NCBI GenBank assembly: GCA_021234155.1
Contig: JAJEKV010000040.1
Span: 4,241,229-4,305,228, forward strand
Reading direction: 5' to 3'
Origin: Isoetes taiwanensis
Taxonomy: Eukaryota > Streptophyta > Lycopodiopsida > Isoetales > Isoetaceae
Length of the DNA stretch: 64,000 nt
The position numbers and the translations under genes are program-made. Below, in pieces: positions 1 through 11,399 of the stretch. The notes beneath the pieces were generated by a model. That model did no database searches, was not told the origin of the DNA, and saw only the letters and a program-made list of their open reading frames with translations. Every line of letters begins with the position of its first letter. Positions within the stretch are counted from its first letter, which is position 1.

Positions 1-1109
1 GATCTAAGAAATATTCTGAGCTGTATGTAAAATCATAGGACTTCTTTTTGGTAAGTATATATACTTGAGTTTAAAAGGGTCCCATCTTTAGCTTGAAAAT
101 GCAGCATATGCAAGGCTCACCAAAGGATATTTCGTTTGCAATGCTAGAAAGCAAATGCGTTCATGTGCATTTTCAAGATGTTTCAGCAAAACCTCATATT
201 TTCAATACCTCAGTTAGACCAGCTGCTTTATGGAGCCTTGATGTGGGGGATGCATATGGCAGCCAAATAATGGGCTCAAATAGACAGGCTTCAAATCTGT
301 TTTCTGTCCACAACGATTTGAGCAAAGCATCTGCCCAGCATCCAATCATGTCAGCATAATTTTCAGCCATTTTTTTGCATCTGCACCATCTTGGGACCTC
401 GCAACAAGTCAATCGAGACTTCCATGGATTGCCCTCAAGACTGCAAAAGGATTCGCTGAAAAGGGAGTCACAAAGTGTTGGTTCACAAGAGCATCGCAGT
501 GGGCTGCCTCTTTGGAATTTGGTTTGGGAAAACTGCCTCCCTTCCAATATAACATTGCTGCAGAATGCTGGGGGAGAATTGAGTAGGAATATGAGCTTAC
601 ACAAAGTTAGATCACTTTCTTATTGGAGGTGATAATACTAATAAACGGATGTCAGGCCTTCTACCTGGGCAATCTAATCCTATTCCAAGAGGGGTAACCA
701 TGAAGGTTCCAAGAAGAACAAAACGGGCAGCAAAGAGAAGAAATAAGCAGTCCTTGAAAAAGAAACAAGAGTGACATCACCTCATATTTTGAGCTAGTGG
801 CTAGGAAAAAGACAAAAGTTTCCTGATTTCAATGTCTCAGTTTTCCTTTTTTCCTATTTTTATGTACATATATAGGAGGCTGCAATGCACCCCTAGCTTT
901 ACATGATTGCTGTAATAAATGGTCTCACCCAAGAAGTCTCTCCTAGATGTTAATATGATCATTCTTTCTTCCCAAAACTTGGTTCTTTTTTCTCATTCAT
1001 GAGATGCATGTATGTGCTCATATTTCACTCGCTTATGATGTGATCTAAAGGCCCATACTTATGGTCTAATTTCCATAGATCACATTATGGTAATTGCTGT
1101 TGGCTGCAG
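1..1109. other. Upstream intronic DNA of the arabinokinase gene
   Basis: The stretch before the first recognisable arabinokinase exon (acceptor AG at 1108-1109) contains no exon I can assign to the N-terminal part of that protein. The gene must therefore continue to the left of the window, with an intron of at least 1.1 kb here. The only coding-like material is the broken remnant described at 93-776. The rest is AT-rich with no recognised feature. Confidence 0.5.
93..776 (+). pseudogene. Possible decayed coding remnant of unknown origin
   Basis: Coding-like stretches occur in successive frames. One is open at 93-359. A second, around 400-590, reads like folded protein (segments such as KCWFTRASQWAASLEFG and PPFQYNIAAECWGRIE) and runs into a stop. 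A third, about 633-773, is strongly basic (KVPRRTKRAAKRRNKQ) and ends with TGA. The frame changes mean it cannot be translated as it stands. I do not recognise the family. Lying inside an arabinokinase intron on the same strand, it could be an inserted gene fragment or retrocopy. The assignment rests only on composition, so confidence is low. Confidence 0.25.
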
Positions 1110-4100
1110 TTCTATCAAGGTGGAGTAGAAATGATAAGACGGGACTTTTTGATCGGCCAATGGAAGCCATATCTAGAGCGAGCGTTAAAGTTAAAGCCGT
1201 GTTATACTGGTGACTTAAATGGTGGCCAGGTTGCGCCTCAAATTTATCATGTTGAATTCTCGGGAAAAGGACACCTTATGCAGTTCTATATATTGCAGGT
1301 TGTAGCTAATATATTGGAGGATGCTGCATTAGGCCGGCTGCGGACCCCAACAGAGGTTAGTGTTGTTCCACGTATTCCATTTCTGTTATTTACATGCAGC
1401 TGAACCTCTAGAATCTGTTTACGCCTTTTCTGGTTCAAAATGTGAAGCCTTTTTTACACTATCTTCAGTTTGCTACGACTCTACACAACTGTCATCTGCT
1501 ATATTTTGGTTTATAAGATATCCTTTAATTTGGTGTTCCATGGAAATGACTTGCTAGACTAAGAACTGAACTGTCCCTTAAATGATTTGAAGGAAAGTGG
1601 AGCCAGAAGGCTGAGAGATGCAATTGTTTTTGGGTATCAAATGCAAAGAGTCCCTACTCGGGAGATTGCAATACCAGATTGGTACACTAATAAAGGAAGC
1701 AAGCTTGGTTTACTTCCAGTTCTACATCCTGATGTCCCAGAGACTCTTTTAGATCCTCATGTTACTTCATTTGAAGACATGTAAGTACCAGCATTGAACC
1801 CTCATTCCTGGATCACCATGCTTCCCAGTAATCTCACTCTTTGCTTTTCCAGAGAAGTTGAAGACTTCGACATTCTTCATGGAGAACTCCATGGATTATC
1901 AGATACTGCTCTCTTTTTAAGAAGCATGGCAAGCCTGGATGCTGAGGCAGATATTAAACCAAGTGATACATTTGAAAAACAACCATTTCGAGAGCGCCTG
2001 GCTGCTGCAGGACTTTTCCGCTGGGAGGTACAGCCCTTTCTGTAATCTTTAGTCGTCTTGTCCCAGTCGAGGCTCTGAGTTTTTGTTATACATAGGATGA
2101 GCTGTTTGTCGCCAGAGCACCTGGACGTTTGGATGTGATGGGGGGCATTGCAGATTATTCAGGCAGTCTGGTGCTCCAGGTACATCAAGATGATGTAGAT
2201 TTATACTCATATCTTTCCATGTGTGTGTGCGCTGCAGGTTGTTTTCGTGCTTACCAAATATGATTGCATGAAATGCTAATCTTATACTTCCAAATTTATA
2301 AGATAATGTTAGTTATACGGTAATGATTGAGCTCAAGGCTTGAATATGGAACAAATAGTTTCTTTACCATATAAATATGCATTTTTTCTTGAGCCAGGTG
2401 TGTTTTCTTTTTAGATGCCAATACGGGAGGCCTGCCACGTTGCAGTACAACGAAGTCCTCCAGGTAAGCAACGCCTGTGGCAACATGCCATTGCTCGTCA
2501 TATGGCAAAGGGCGAATCCTTTAAACCAGTGGTCCAGATAGTAAGCTTTTGCTATTTCATATTAAACTTTTTATGTTATAATCGATAGGTAAATTCAGCT
2601 TCTACCATTCATAGGTATCCCTTGGAGCAGAATGGACAAACCGGGCACCAACATTTGACATGGATCTTTCTGACTTCTTTGATTCGGAGGGACAACCGAT
2701 TACATATGACAGTGCACGTAGCTACTTTTCCGGAGATCCTTCTCAGAAGTAAGCAGAATGGAAGTGTTTAGCATCAGTGGCTGTTTCATCTCCTGCTATC
2801 TAACAAATAATCTCTGAAGGTGGGCAGCATATGTAGCTGGCACTATTTTGGTACTTATCCGTGAGCTTGGTGCACGCTTTGAAGATGGCATAAGCATTTT
2901 GGTATAGATATATTCATTTCCCATATAAGAATCTATTCAGTCTATACACTATAAATTAATTGTTAGAATATCAAAATGCAGCTGTAAACTAGCATTAAAC
3001 AGACTGAATGACCAAGATATCCACATTAGGAAAGGCCAATCCTATTCAATAGTTGGTTACAAAAAGTGGAGATGAGATGTTATGGACGCAATATTGTTGG
3101 CTTTGTATTATTGTTTTCATCTTTTCTCTTTGTTCTTGTGGTCTCAAGATGAGAACTTACTTGCCCTGAGATATTTTGCTGTTTCATCTATTCATTCGCC
3201 CTTCTGGAGGCTGAAGCAGAGCTCGAGGTAGGAGTTAAGCCCTGCTAAGTTTTGGAATAATTGGTCAGGAGATCTCATATATTTTCTCAAAGAAAGACTT
3301 TTGGAGGCATGGCTGGGCGGGTTTGGGTCTGATCCTCATGCAAATGTCTTCAATTTGGTCATCTCAGGGGTAATGTATTATCTTTAGTGATTCATTTGAT
3401 GTTGAACTCTGAGAATATCTAAAATCTTCATGTACTCTCAAGGGATTGGGATGGTGTTAGAGTCGGCAGAGAAGGCCCAACTGGTGCTTGCATATTATAA
3501 AACATCAGTGATATAATCTTAGAGAAGATTACATTTTGGCAGGAGATATGGATGATGCACACATTTAATTTAATCTACTGTCTGCCACATCTTGCAACGA
3601 CCATCAAGGTACAGAAGGGAGTTTATTTACCTTTACTGAGGTGTAGAATCTGCTGTTATAAACACACCTGGAACAAAAAAGCGATGATAAGCATGCTCCA
3701 ACTCATTCTTCTGTATTTCATTCTAAAGCCAGAGGAAAATCCAAGGAAGGGGATGGAAGGAGAGACACTGCATATGATGAGGAGTACTCTTCTTCAACTG
3801 TTCATGATATTGCATCAAAATTTTGGTGCTTCAAAGGTGCCTCAGAAGTTATGTTTGGATAATTGGGAGTGGTTATCAGATTGACTTCTACTGGCTGTGG
3901 AGGATGCCACCTATGTTCTAGGATTACAAATCAATCTGCATCTCACAGTTTGATAAGATAAACCTATATAAGCTAAATCTGTATGTTCTAGAAGAGAGTG
4001 AATCATGTTAACTTCTTAGCACAAGGCCATATGAATAAGGGAGGCTTGTGTATCATGGATGGTAAGCCCAAAGCTACTGCAGCAGGTTTGATGGCAGTAG

Positions 4101-7100
4101 ATTTCAGTCAGAATGCCAAGTATGACTTTATACATATCTTGAGCAAGGAGAGAATTAAAGATACTGTATGCATTACTAGTGGCAAAAAGGAAGAGTAGAA
4201 CTTGGTTAGATCTGTGTTCACACATGAAAGACTGGATAGTGGTGGAAGAAACAGTAGTGGATATGAAGTCTGTTTGAAGACATTTTTTTATCAATGATCA
4301 TAAGCAGGGCTTTATGAAGAATGGGTTGAATACACTAGGATCAGGATGTGGCCACCTTGGAAAATGGATTTAAACCCACTTTTCTTATCACGAAATTGGA
4401 ACAGCGACAAGTGATCGTTTACAATGGCAGGAACATCTTGTGTAGATCTAAGAAGAGTTTATATTGCTTGAAGCAAGCATCCAGCGATTGGCATGCTAAG
4501 ACTTCTTGCTCAGGGTATTTTCCTGTCCTGGTCCTGGGGGATGCACTTATATAAAGTGGATATGCCATTTCCGTTTATAAGGTAGCAAAAAGACATCCCT
4601 CTTATAAGGATTTTTAAAGCCAAATTTGAACCCTTCTATATGCAACTTACCTTAAATACATACGAAAACACTTCAAAAAACTTCCTTTTATAATTGATAA
4701 AAAAGCTCTTATAAAATACGGGGACAAAATGTGAACCCTTTTAGTCCTGGTGAGCAGAACTTATCTTATGGGATAAACAGATTTGTATCGTTTACTTTAT
4801 ATGGATAGTGGGGTTTGACAGCATTAAGTTTTGTGTAGAACACAAACAGAATTCAAGACCTCCAGGAGGAAGACCCTCCTGTTGGAAACAAAAATATTAA
4901 GTTTAACAATTGAAAATCTAAGAATCTGCTCAGGCAGGGTTTGATGGAGATAGCCCATTCATTCCTGTGACTGCTGCAAAGTAATTCATAATACCTCTTC
5001 TTGGCTTGCTTTGATGCTTGATGCTTGGCCGCTTCTGGAAAGACTTTTTATGTTTCATGGCTGTTGATCGTTTTATCTTCTTAGACAGTGCCAAAGTCAC
5101 CCCTCTAGGGTCAGGATACTTCCTCTTCTGTGATGAGTCCTATCATCTTATCATCGTCTGACTCAGATAAAAAGAAATTAGTTATTTCTGTTTGCTTTAG
5201 GCCTGTTGGATTCTTTTGTTTGAGACTATTTCTCCTTTCTAGAGATAGTTCATATACAAAGTGAGATACGCATTTCTGATCGTAATACTCTACCAGCTGT
5301 CGTAGAGCTGTGGGGTCTCTAAAAAGACAATGATATCTGCCTCTAATAATGTAGTAGGTTGGGCAGGTAAAAATAAAATGTTCTTGTGAATCAACCATGT
5401 TTAGATCGCACATTGGGCACTTCCGATCCGCACGACTAATATTTTTCGCCCTACCAACCTCAATCTCCAACTGGTGAGATGACACTCTAAACTGCCCCAT
5501 AGAGTAGTGTTTCAAAACGAAAACTAGTCTCAAACTCTTGTGACAAATAGTTCTCAAGGCTTTGATGGTGGTCAAAAATTTATTCTTCACTAACTTGCTG
5601 AAATGTTGAAAGATAGAGCATGCTTGAGATTTATACTTAAGTAGATATACCCATGTATGTCTACTATAATCATTCACGCAGACAAGAAAGCACCTATTTC
5701 CTGCCTAGGACTCTTTTGCCAGGTAGCACATATCTGAATGTACAAGTTGGTGTGGCTGTGTAGCTCGAAGTTCTGCTTGTGTAGGATATGAAGCTTGGAC
5801 CTGCTTGCCGACCTGCATGCATGACAATCAAGTGTGGGTGACTGTAATTTTGGCAGCCTTTCAGGATTTATAACTTGGATGCTGTTGATAATGCGTTAGG
5901 TCCTATGTGACCATACATTGCATGCCATGGTGATTCCTATCCTATGAGACAGCTGCTGCTGTAAGTGAGGTTGCATGCGTATTGAGTGGAGACAGATCTG
6001 GAGGTTTTATTTCCAGGATGTATAAGCCTTCGTCATTTAGGAACCCTTTGGAAAATTGGTCCTAAGAGCTGCAGATCAATGAAGGTTAGAGGATTCTTCT
6101 TCATCAACAAAGCCCCCTGTGAATAGGACAGAGAATCCGATTTTTTTTTTTATCAAACTCACTAAAACTCAGTAGGTTAACTAGCATACCAAGGATCATC
6201 CACTTCGATGTACGACAATTTGACTGTTGGAAACTGACAGTGCCTTTTGCTGTAGATGAAGCGATGTTCCCTCCTGCCATTTTAACAATGGTGGTAGAGT
6301 GGGGAATTAGATTCTCCATGTCTTTAGCTTTCTCTGCCAAGTGCTTTTTAGCTCCTGAAGCTACCAACCATGTATCTTCCTTTGCTTTTAGTTTCTCAGC
6401 AGCAATATTGAGAAATTCTGTTTCTAGTTCATGTATACTAATGTACGACACATGAGCACTGGTTTCTGACTTTGGAGCTGCATGATTGGCTGAGCTTTGG
6501 CAAATTGAGAAAACTCTCACTTAAGCTTGTTACAATCATGTTTGAGATGGCCTTGTTTGCCACAGTACCATCATGAGAATGGTTCTTTAGATTTGGACTT
6601 CACTGGAGCGGATTGAGAAGGAGTTGACTGATGATGATTTTGTCTCTGATTTAGGCGAGTCACTATTACGAAGATCATGAGTGATCTAGTAGTGGACAGG
6701 TTCCTGATGCTCCTTTTTCTTGAGATCCATTTCTTCTTGTGTTTGAACTTGAAATACAATGTGCTGATACTCAGGTGTTAATCCATTCCAGACATATAGG
6801 ATAAGCTTTACATCGTCAATATCTCCTTCTGTACCAGAGAATTCCTCCTAGAGCTTCTTGAGTTGTTGCAGGTAGTGAAGTCTGAGATTCTGCATCTGTC
6901 TTTGAAGACTGAGTTGCTGTCCATCTCCCGCTTGTACATAATGGGCCTGTAATAATTGCAATGCTTTTGTGAGTGATTTGTATTCTCTAATATCTCTCAT
7001 AAACTCCAAGCAGATACAAAGTTTTAGATGATATAATGCTTGAAAGTCTTTTCTTTTTAACAGGTAGGGTCTCAATCTGGGAATAAACTTCACCCAATTT

Positions 7101-9745
7101 TTTTAAATTTAAATTGATCTGAAATGCATAATACCAAGTGAAGAAATTATCAGCATCCAGCACTGGATGTTGAAAATATTTCCATGGATCAGTGCTAACA
7201 GCTATATTTCTTAACAGCTATATTTCTGGATCAAGAGTGCCAATCTTGACAAAAAATTATGATATTAGGTAGGATTTGAACAAATTCATAACCCACTCAC
7301 CAAATGGAATCAGAATTGTCTCGGATCTAGATCTGATCACTGCACCTCAAAAGTGCATCAGATTGGTGCCCACAAACGAGCTACACACGGAATGATTCAG
7401 ACATATGTTTATGCTTACATGATTTATTGAGGGTTCTGTAAGAAAATATGTGCGTGAAAATCTGTAGTTGGATCAAAGAGAGGACTACAGAGCTAGATTA
7501 TCTGTTTTCTGCCATGTCAGCAACAAAGAACTGAAAAGCCAGTGGGTGTGTAAACTGACTATGGCTTATATCAATGAGCCATGTCAGCAACAGGTGATGT
7601 CAGCGCATGCCTAGTCATCTAGTGACAGCTAGGATATCTTATCCTAAACATTCTAGAGTCTTCACTAATGTCTAAAAGTTGAAGATTGGTATTCAACATA
7701 CTCAAACCATCCACGTAATAAATTCCATATGTCACAAACAGTTTTCTCAACGCCATTCTTAGCTTGCTAATGGTTGTTTTATCTTGTCTGTTCATTCTAG
7801 TGAGTGTTGTGGTTCTCGACAATTTGACAATTTGACATTTTCTTTGTTGTTCAATTAAAATTTCAATCCTCTTATTTATTTGATTGCTTGTAATGTGTCT
7901 TATATCAAGTTCAAATAATGGTTTTATGTTTTACTTGGATGCTATCAAGGTCTCTTCTGCAGTGCCAGAGGGCAAGGGCGTCTCTTCCTCGGCTGCCATA
8001 GAAGTTGCTACAATGTCTGCGATTGCAGCTGCATATGGTACAAATCCATCTACTGGAATTACTTTATCAATTATCTCAAACTATGGTGCATAGGTCCATG
8101 CCAAGATAGCTGGGTAAGCTGAGTTCACATGTTTCACTATTTTGTTTATTATGATTGTGATGTAGGTTTAAGCATAAAACCACGGGATTTGGCTTTGTTG
8201 TGCCAAAAGGTACTAGCATTTTGCCCTTTGAAACAAGTTGAGCGTCCAAAATAGTTGTGAGTTGTTTATTGCAGGTTGAAAATCACATTGTTGGGGCCCC
8301 TTGTGGGGTGATGGACCAAATGGCTTCAGCTTGTGGAGAGGCATATAAACTTCTTGCCATGGTTTGCCAGGTATCCTTCGTATGAGAACAAAGACCTCAG
8401 TTTTACCAGGATGTCTTAAGATTATGTGCTAAACAGCCTGCAGAAATGAAGGAGCATATTAATATTCCAAGTCATGTGCGTTTCTGGGGTCTTGACTCTG
8501 GAATAATACACAGGTTATAAGTAGTAAAGATATTTCCTATCGTGGAATTTTCTTCTTATGCCAGCATATTCTTGAGCATTATTGTCATGCTTCTTGTTGC
8601 TGGGCGGTTGCTAATCAATACATGTTGCAGCAGTGTGGGTGGTGCAGACTATGGGCCTGTAAGAGTTGGGGCCTTTATGGCCCGCCAAATATTGCAGTCA
8701 ATAGCCTCATTACATTTGTCCCAACCATTGCCGCAGTCTGAACACTATGATGATGGAGTGAGCGGAGTTGGTCTCGATGTCCTAGAACAAAGGATATTGG
8801 AGCAAGAGACAAAATTGGATTACTTATGCAATTTACCAACCCATAGGTACGAGATGTCTTTTCCATGGAAATTCACTACAAGAACAAAGACTGGATCCTT
8901 GAGATTTTGGCAAACATTTGTGGTCTTCGCATTTAAAGAAAAACTTCGACTTGACATAGGTTTGATGCTTTATACTCGGGACTGCTTCCAAAGGAGATGG
9001 ATGGTCAGGCATTCAAACAAAAATATGGGCATCATAATGATCCTGCAACAACTATTGATCCCAAAGTATATCCTGTGAAGGCACCAACTGCTCACCCCAT
9101 CTATGAGAACTTTCGTGTCAGGGTATGTTCATCATAGTAATACATTTCTATTACCATTGCAAGCTTACTTTCAGTTAGAGATTTAGATGCTGCCCTTTTT
9201 TTCCACATTAACATACTGCATGACAGGCGTTTGCTGCACTTCTGACGGCTCCTAGCAGTGATGCCCAACTTGTTTCTCTAGGAGAACTTATGTATCAGGT
9301 ATACACACTCCTCTTGAAGACAAAACATTTTGCATAAAGAAGATGCTAATTGCTTTGACGATTTACAATTTGCAGTCACATTTCAGCTATTCCAGATGTG
9401 GCCTTGGGTCCACTGGGACAAACCGTTTAGTAGCACTTGTGAAGGACATTCAAGAGAAAGAAGATTCCACACTTTATGGTGCAAAGATCACAGGGGGTGG
9501 TTGTGGTGGCACAGTATGCGTTGTGGGGACAAATAGCCTCTCTAGCAGTAAAAAGATTTTGGAGGTAAGATACCAATTGTCTTATCATTAATGAGGTCTT
9601 TATTCCTGATCTTCGAGCTTCACAGATTTGTGATCGGTACAAAGAAGCAACTGGTCACTACCCATACTTATTTGAAGGTTCCTCCCCTGGAGCTGGTAAA
9701 TTTGGTTACTTGAAAATTAAACGTCGCAAACAACGACCATGTTGA
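1110..9745 (+). CDS. ARA1: L-arabinokinase (GHMP kinase), 3' part of gene, 17 exons
   Basis: This enzyme phosphorylates free L-arabinose at C1 with ATP in the cytosolic sugar-salvage route feeding UDP-arabinose for cell walls. Exons: 1110-1229, 1299-1355, 1593-1780, 1853-2027, 2096-2179, 2415-2540, 2615-2748, 2820-2901, 7950-8037, 8166-8209, 8275-8370, 8437-8513, 8634-8846, 8960-9122, 9227-9298, 9376-9564, 9626-9745. They total 2028 nt (675 codons plus TGA) with all phases compatible and GT-AG ends. Visible GHMP features are [19 protein letters not shown], the glycine/serine ATP loop [11 protein letters not shown] in exon 9, [14 protein letters not shown], and the C-terminal [13 protein letters not shown]. 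The usual Arabidopsis protein is about 1040 aa, so the N-terminal glycosyltransferase-like third lies off the left edge. No disabling lesion was seen. The intron after exon 8 is 5,048 nt, far longer than its neighbours, because of transposon insertions. Confidence 0.93.
4340..4554 (+). mobile_element. Ty1/copia reverse transcriptase fragment
   Basis: The short frame contains a segment closely resembling the copia RT signature that normally reads KSLYGLKQA; here it is [16 protein letters not shown], preceded by a diverged run. Only about 60 residues are recognisable and no long frame flanks it. It is on the + strand, opposite to the copia fragment 1 kb downstream, so it is either a separate insertion or an inverted piece. 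The stretch 3998-4340 may belong to the same relic but I cannot align it to a known domain. Confidence 0.5.
5111..5590 (-). mobile_element. LINE C-terminal zinc-binding fragment nested in copia
   Basis: The - strand frame contains the reverse-transcriptase zinc-binding signature of plant LINEs: [18 protein letters not shown], then [20 protein letters not shown] (C-x2-C ... H-x4-C), then a C-terminal tail. It is fused in frame to copia integrase-like residues upstream ([14 protein letters not shown]). The fusion point, about 5555-5590, is where one element interrupted or recombined with the other. It is a 5'-truncated relic with no RT or endonuclease. Confidence 0.65.
5590..7330 (-). mobile_element. 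Decayed Ty1/copia gag-protease-integrase fragment
   Basis: Reading leftwards on the - strand: gag-like segments (about 7093-6600); a CCHC zinc knuckle ([12 protein letters not shown], about 6540-6590) whose first cysteine position is a TGA stop; the protease ([13 protein letters not shown], about 6104-6520), in which the catalytic DSG aspartate is replaced by alanine; and the start of integrase ([18 protein letters not shown], near 5670). In integrase the first Asp of the usual DDYSR motif is Asn. RT and RNase H are missing after the junction with the LINE fragment. The element sits antisense to the host gene in its intron. It is clearly inactive. Confidence 0.75.
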
Positions 9746-10340
9746 TCTTCTCAACAGTGTCCAATCCAATCCTTAACAATATTTGTAACTTTAACCTTGG
9801 TAGGTATAAATTGCGGCGAATATTTCTTTGGTTCTAAACTTGTCAATGTCTTTTTATGGCTCTTCATGCAAATATTTCTTCTAGAGATGGATGTCTTCAA
9901 ATTTCTTGTTCTACAAGCTTCCACATAAATGTAGGAGCTCTTCTATACTACCAATTTGTGGCAGCATTAGTAGCTTGCAGTGCAATGGCATACAATTGCA
10001 TGGATGGAGTGCATATTTGTAATAAAGGCAGCTTGTTAATGCTAATCTCTATAACAGGCTTTGCATATCAAACTTTCCAGTTCTTTTTCTTTTTTTACTA
10101 GTGACGAACCTTAACTAGTGTTGGGCAAACTTTTTAGGTCCCATCGGAAAATTTTCTATGGTTACTTTGGTCAATCGAGTATCTTGTGTTCTAAGCCAGA
10201 ACTTTCTATTGTCTCAATAGGAAAGCACAAGAAAACTTGCCGGAAAAATTCTTGTGATACACTTGGCCGGAAAATGTCCAATTCCAACCGGTTGGTTTAT
10301 AGTGTTCCCCAGAATTTGCCTGACACTATCCTTAACATTA
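9746..10340. other. Arabinokinase 3' flank
   Basis: This stretch contains the 3' UTR and downstream AT-rich sequence of the arabinokinase gene. A polyadenylation site is expected here, but I could not single one out from several A-rich candidates. No further gene is supported. Confidence 0.4.
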
Positions 10341-10344
10341 TTAA

Positions 10345-11332
10345 CACTAGAGTTATCTCTTGATGAACTCAAATGGGTTCATTTGTACACTTTTTTTGAA
10401 ATTCTATTATAGCTCCGAGATAGAACTTGTCTACATACTCACAATATGTTGTCTTTTATGAGTGTATATATAAGGAAAAATTTATGAAAAATATAGAAAG
10501 TTTCTATTACCAAACATAATGTGGAGCCAAATGCAAAGGGATCAAGTTTATTCTCAAAGTCTTTAACATTTCTCACATTATTTTGCAAAAATGATTTTTC
10601 CTAGGAATTCTAATTCTTCCATCTTGTAAATCATGATATGAGAAATCTTATCGCAAGAAGAATTAGGAAAATCTACGGTAGAACTTCTGAGAAATAATTC
10701 CTTAAAGTTTGAAGTTCAGAAGTTCTTTATGGATCCAGTTAGGTCCCCCGAGGGTCAAAATTTTAAAAATTCATAGTACTACTTCACTTTTTGAAAAAAT
10801 GAAATCCATTTAGCAAGACATGTAGTACTTAGTATCTATTTCTATTGAAAAATAATAGTACCTTCACATTCTTATTCTATTTCAAATATCATGGATATGA
10901 AATGGTTCCTGGATGTCTGTTTTTCAGAAATTCCTTAGGGACCTGATCGGGTCTCTCAAGGATTGAAATTATGATTTGCTCATTGATACATCAAATTTTT
11001 ATGAAATTACATGAAATTTGAAAAAATACATTTGTAGGCTACATTCATAGAAAATTAATGTTATCTTGAAATTTGTATTCCATGCTGAGTGTCATGAGAT
11101 TATATCATATCATCGAAACCATTGAATTGAGTGTATTTCAAGGTGCGATTGTGCCAAACTTATGAAGAATTTTATTTTGCCATTGAATATGCTGGTACAA
11201 CTTCAAGTTAATCAGGTGTTCATATTTAAAATCTCATAAGTATCATGAAGAAGTAGTCCCTAATATGGAGAAGGGATTGAGGGACCCATACGGGTTGATG
11301 AACCCAAACAGGTCCTTGAGACAACTCTAGTG
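10345..11332. mobile_element. TTAA-flanked inverted-repeat (MITE-like) element
   Basis: The 988-bp segment begins CACTAGAGTTATCTC and ends with the inverted counterpart GAGACAACTCTAGTG: 14 of 15 terminal bases match, and looser similarity (TGGGTTCAT) extends to about 40 bp. It is flanked on both sides by TTAA (10341-10344 and 11333-11336). The interior is AT-rich, has no long frame, and repeats a motif like GGGACC..CGGGT near both ends. TTAA duplication is the piggyBac signature, whereas CACTA starts are typical of En/Spm elements, which make 3-bp duplications; the family is therefore left open. It is non-autonomous. Confidence 0.55.
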
Positions 11333-11399
11333 TTAAGAGAAGAAAATTCAAAGTTTTCTTCACCTGTATTGCAAATCTAAAATTCACTCGCTCTTTCTG

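Larger units (their letters stand above)
2902..7949 (+). other. Giant TE-filled intron of the arabinokinase gene
   Basis: The donor GTATAG follows the codons for ISIL and the acceptor TATCAAG precedes VSSAVPEG, both in phase 0, so the flanking exons join cleanly. The other introns in this gene that lie fully inside the window are 61-235 nt; this one is 5,048 nt. It holds a + strand copia reverse-transcriptase scrap (about 4340-4540), a - strand copia gag-protease-integrase fragment (about 5560-7330) and a LINE zinc-binding tail (about 5111-5560). The parts 2902-3997 and 7331-7949 show no recognisable coding content. Confidence 0.85.

Noticed and set aside
8542-9078. A 178-codon continuous frame reading through 8542-9078
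   Set aside because: It reads through arabinokinase introns; conserved arabinokinase residues end at 8846 and resume at 8960 in another frame.
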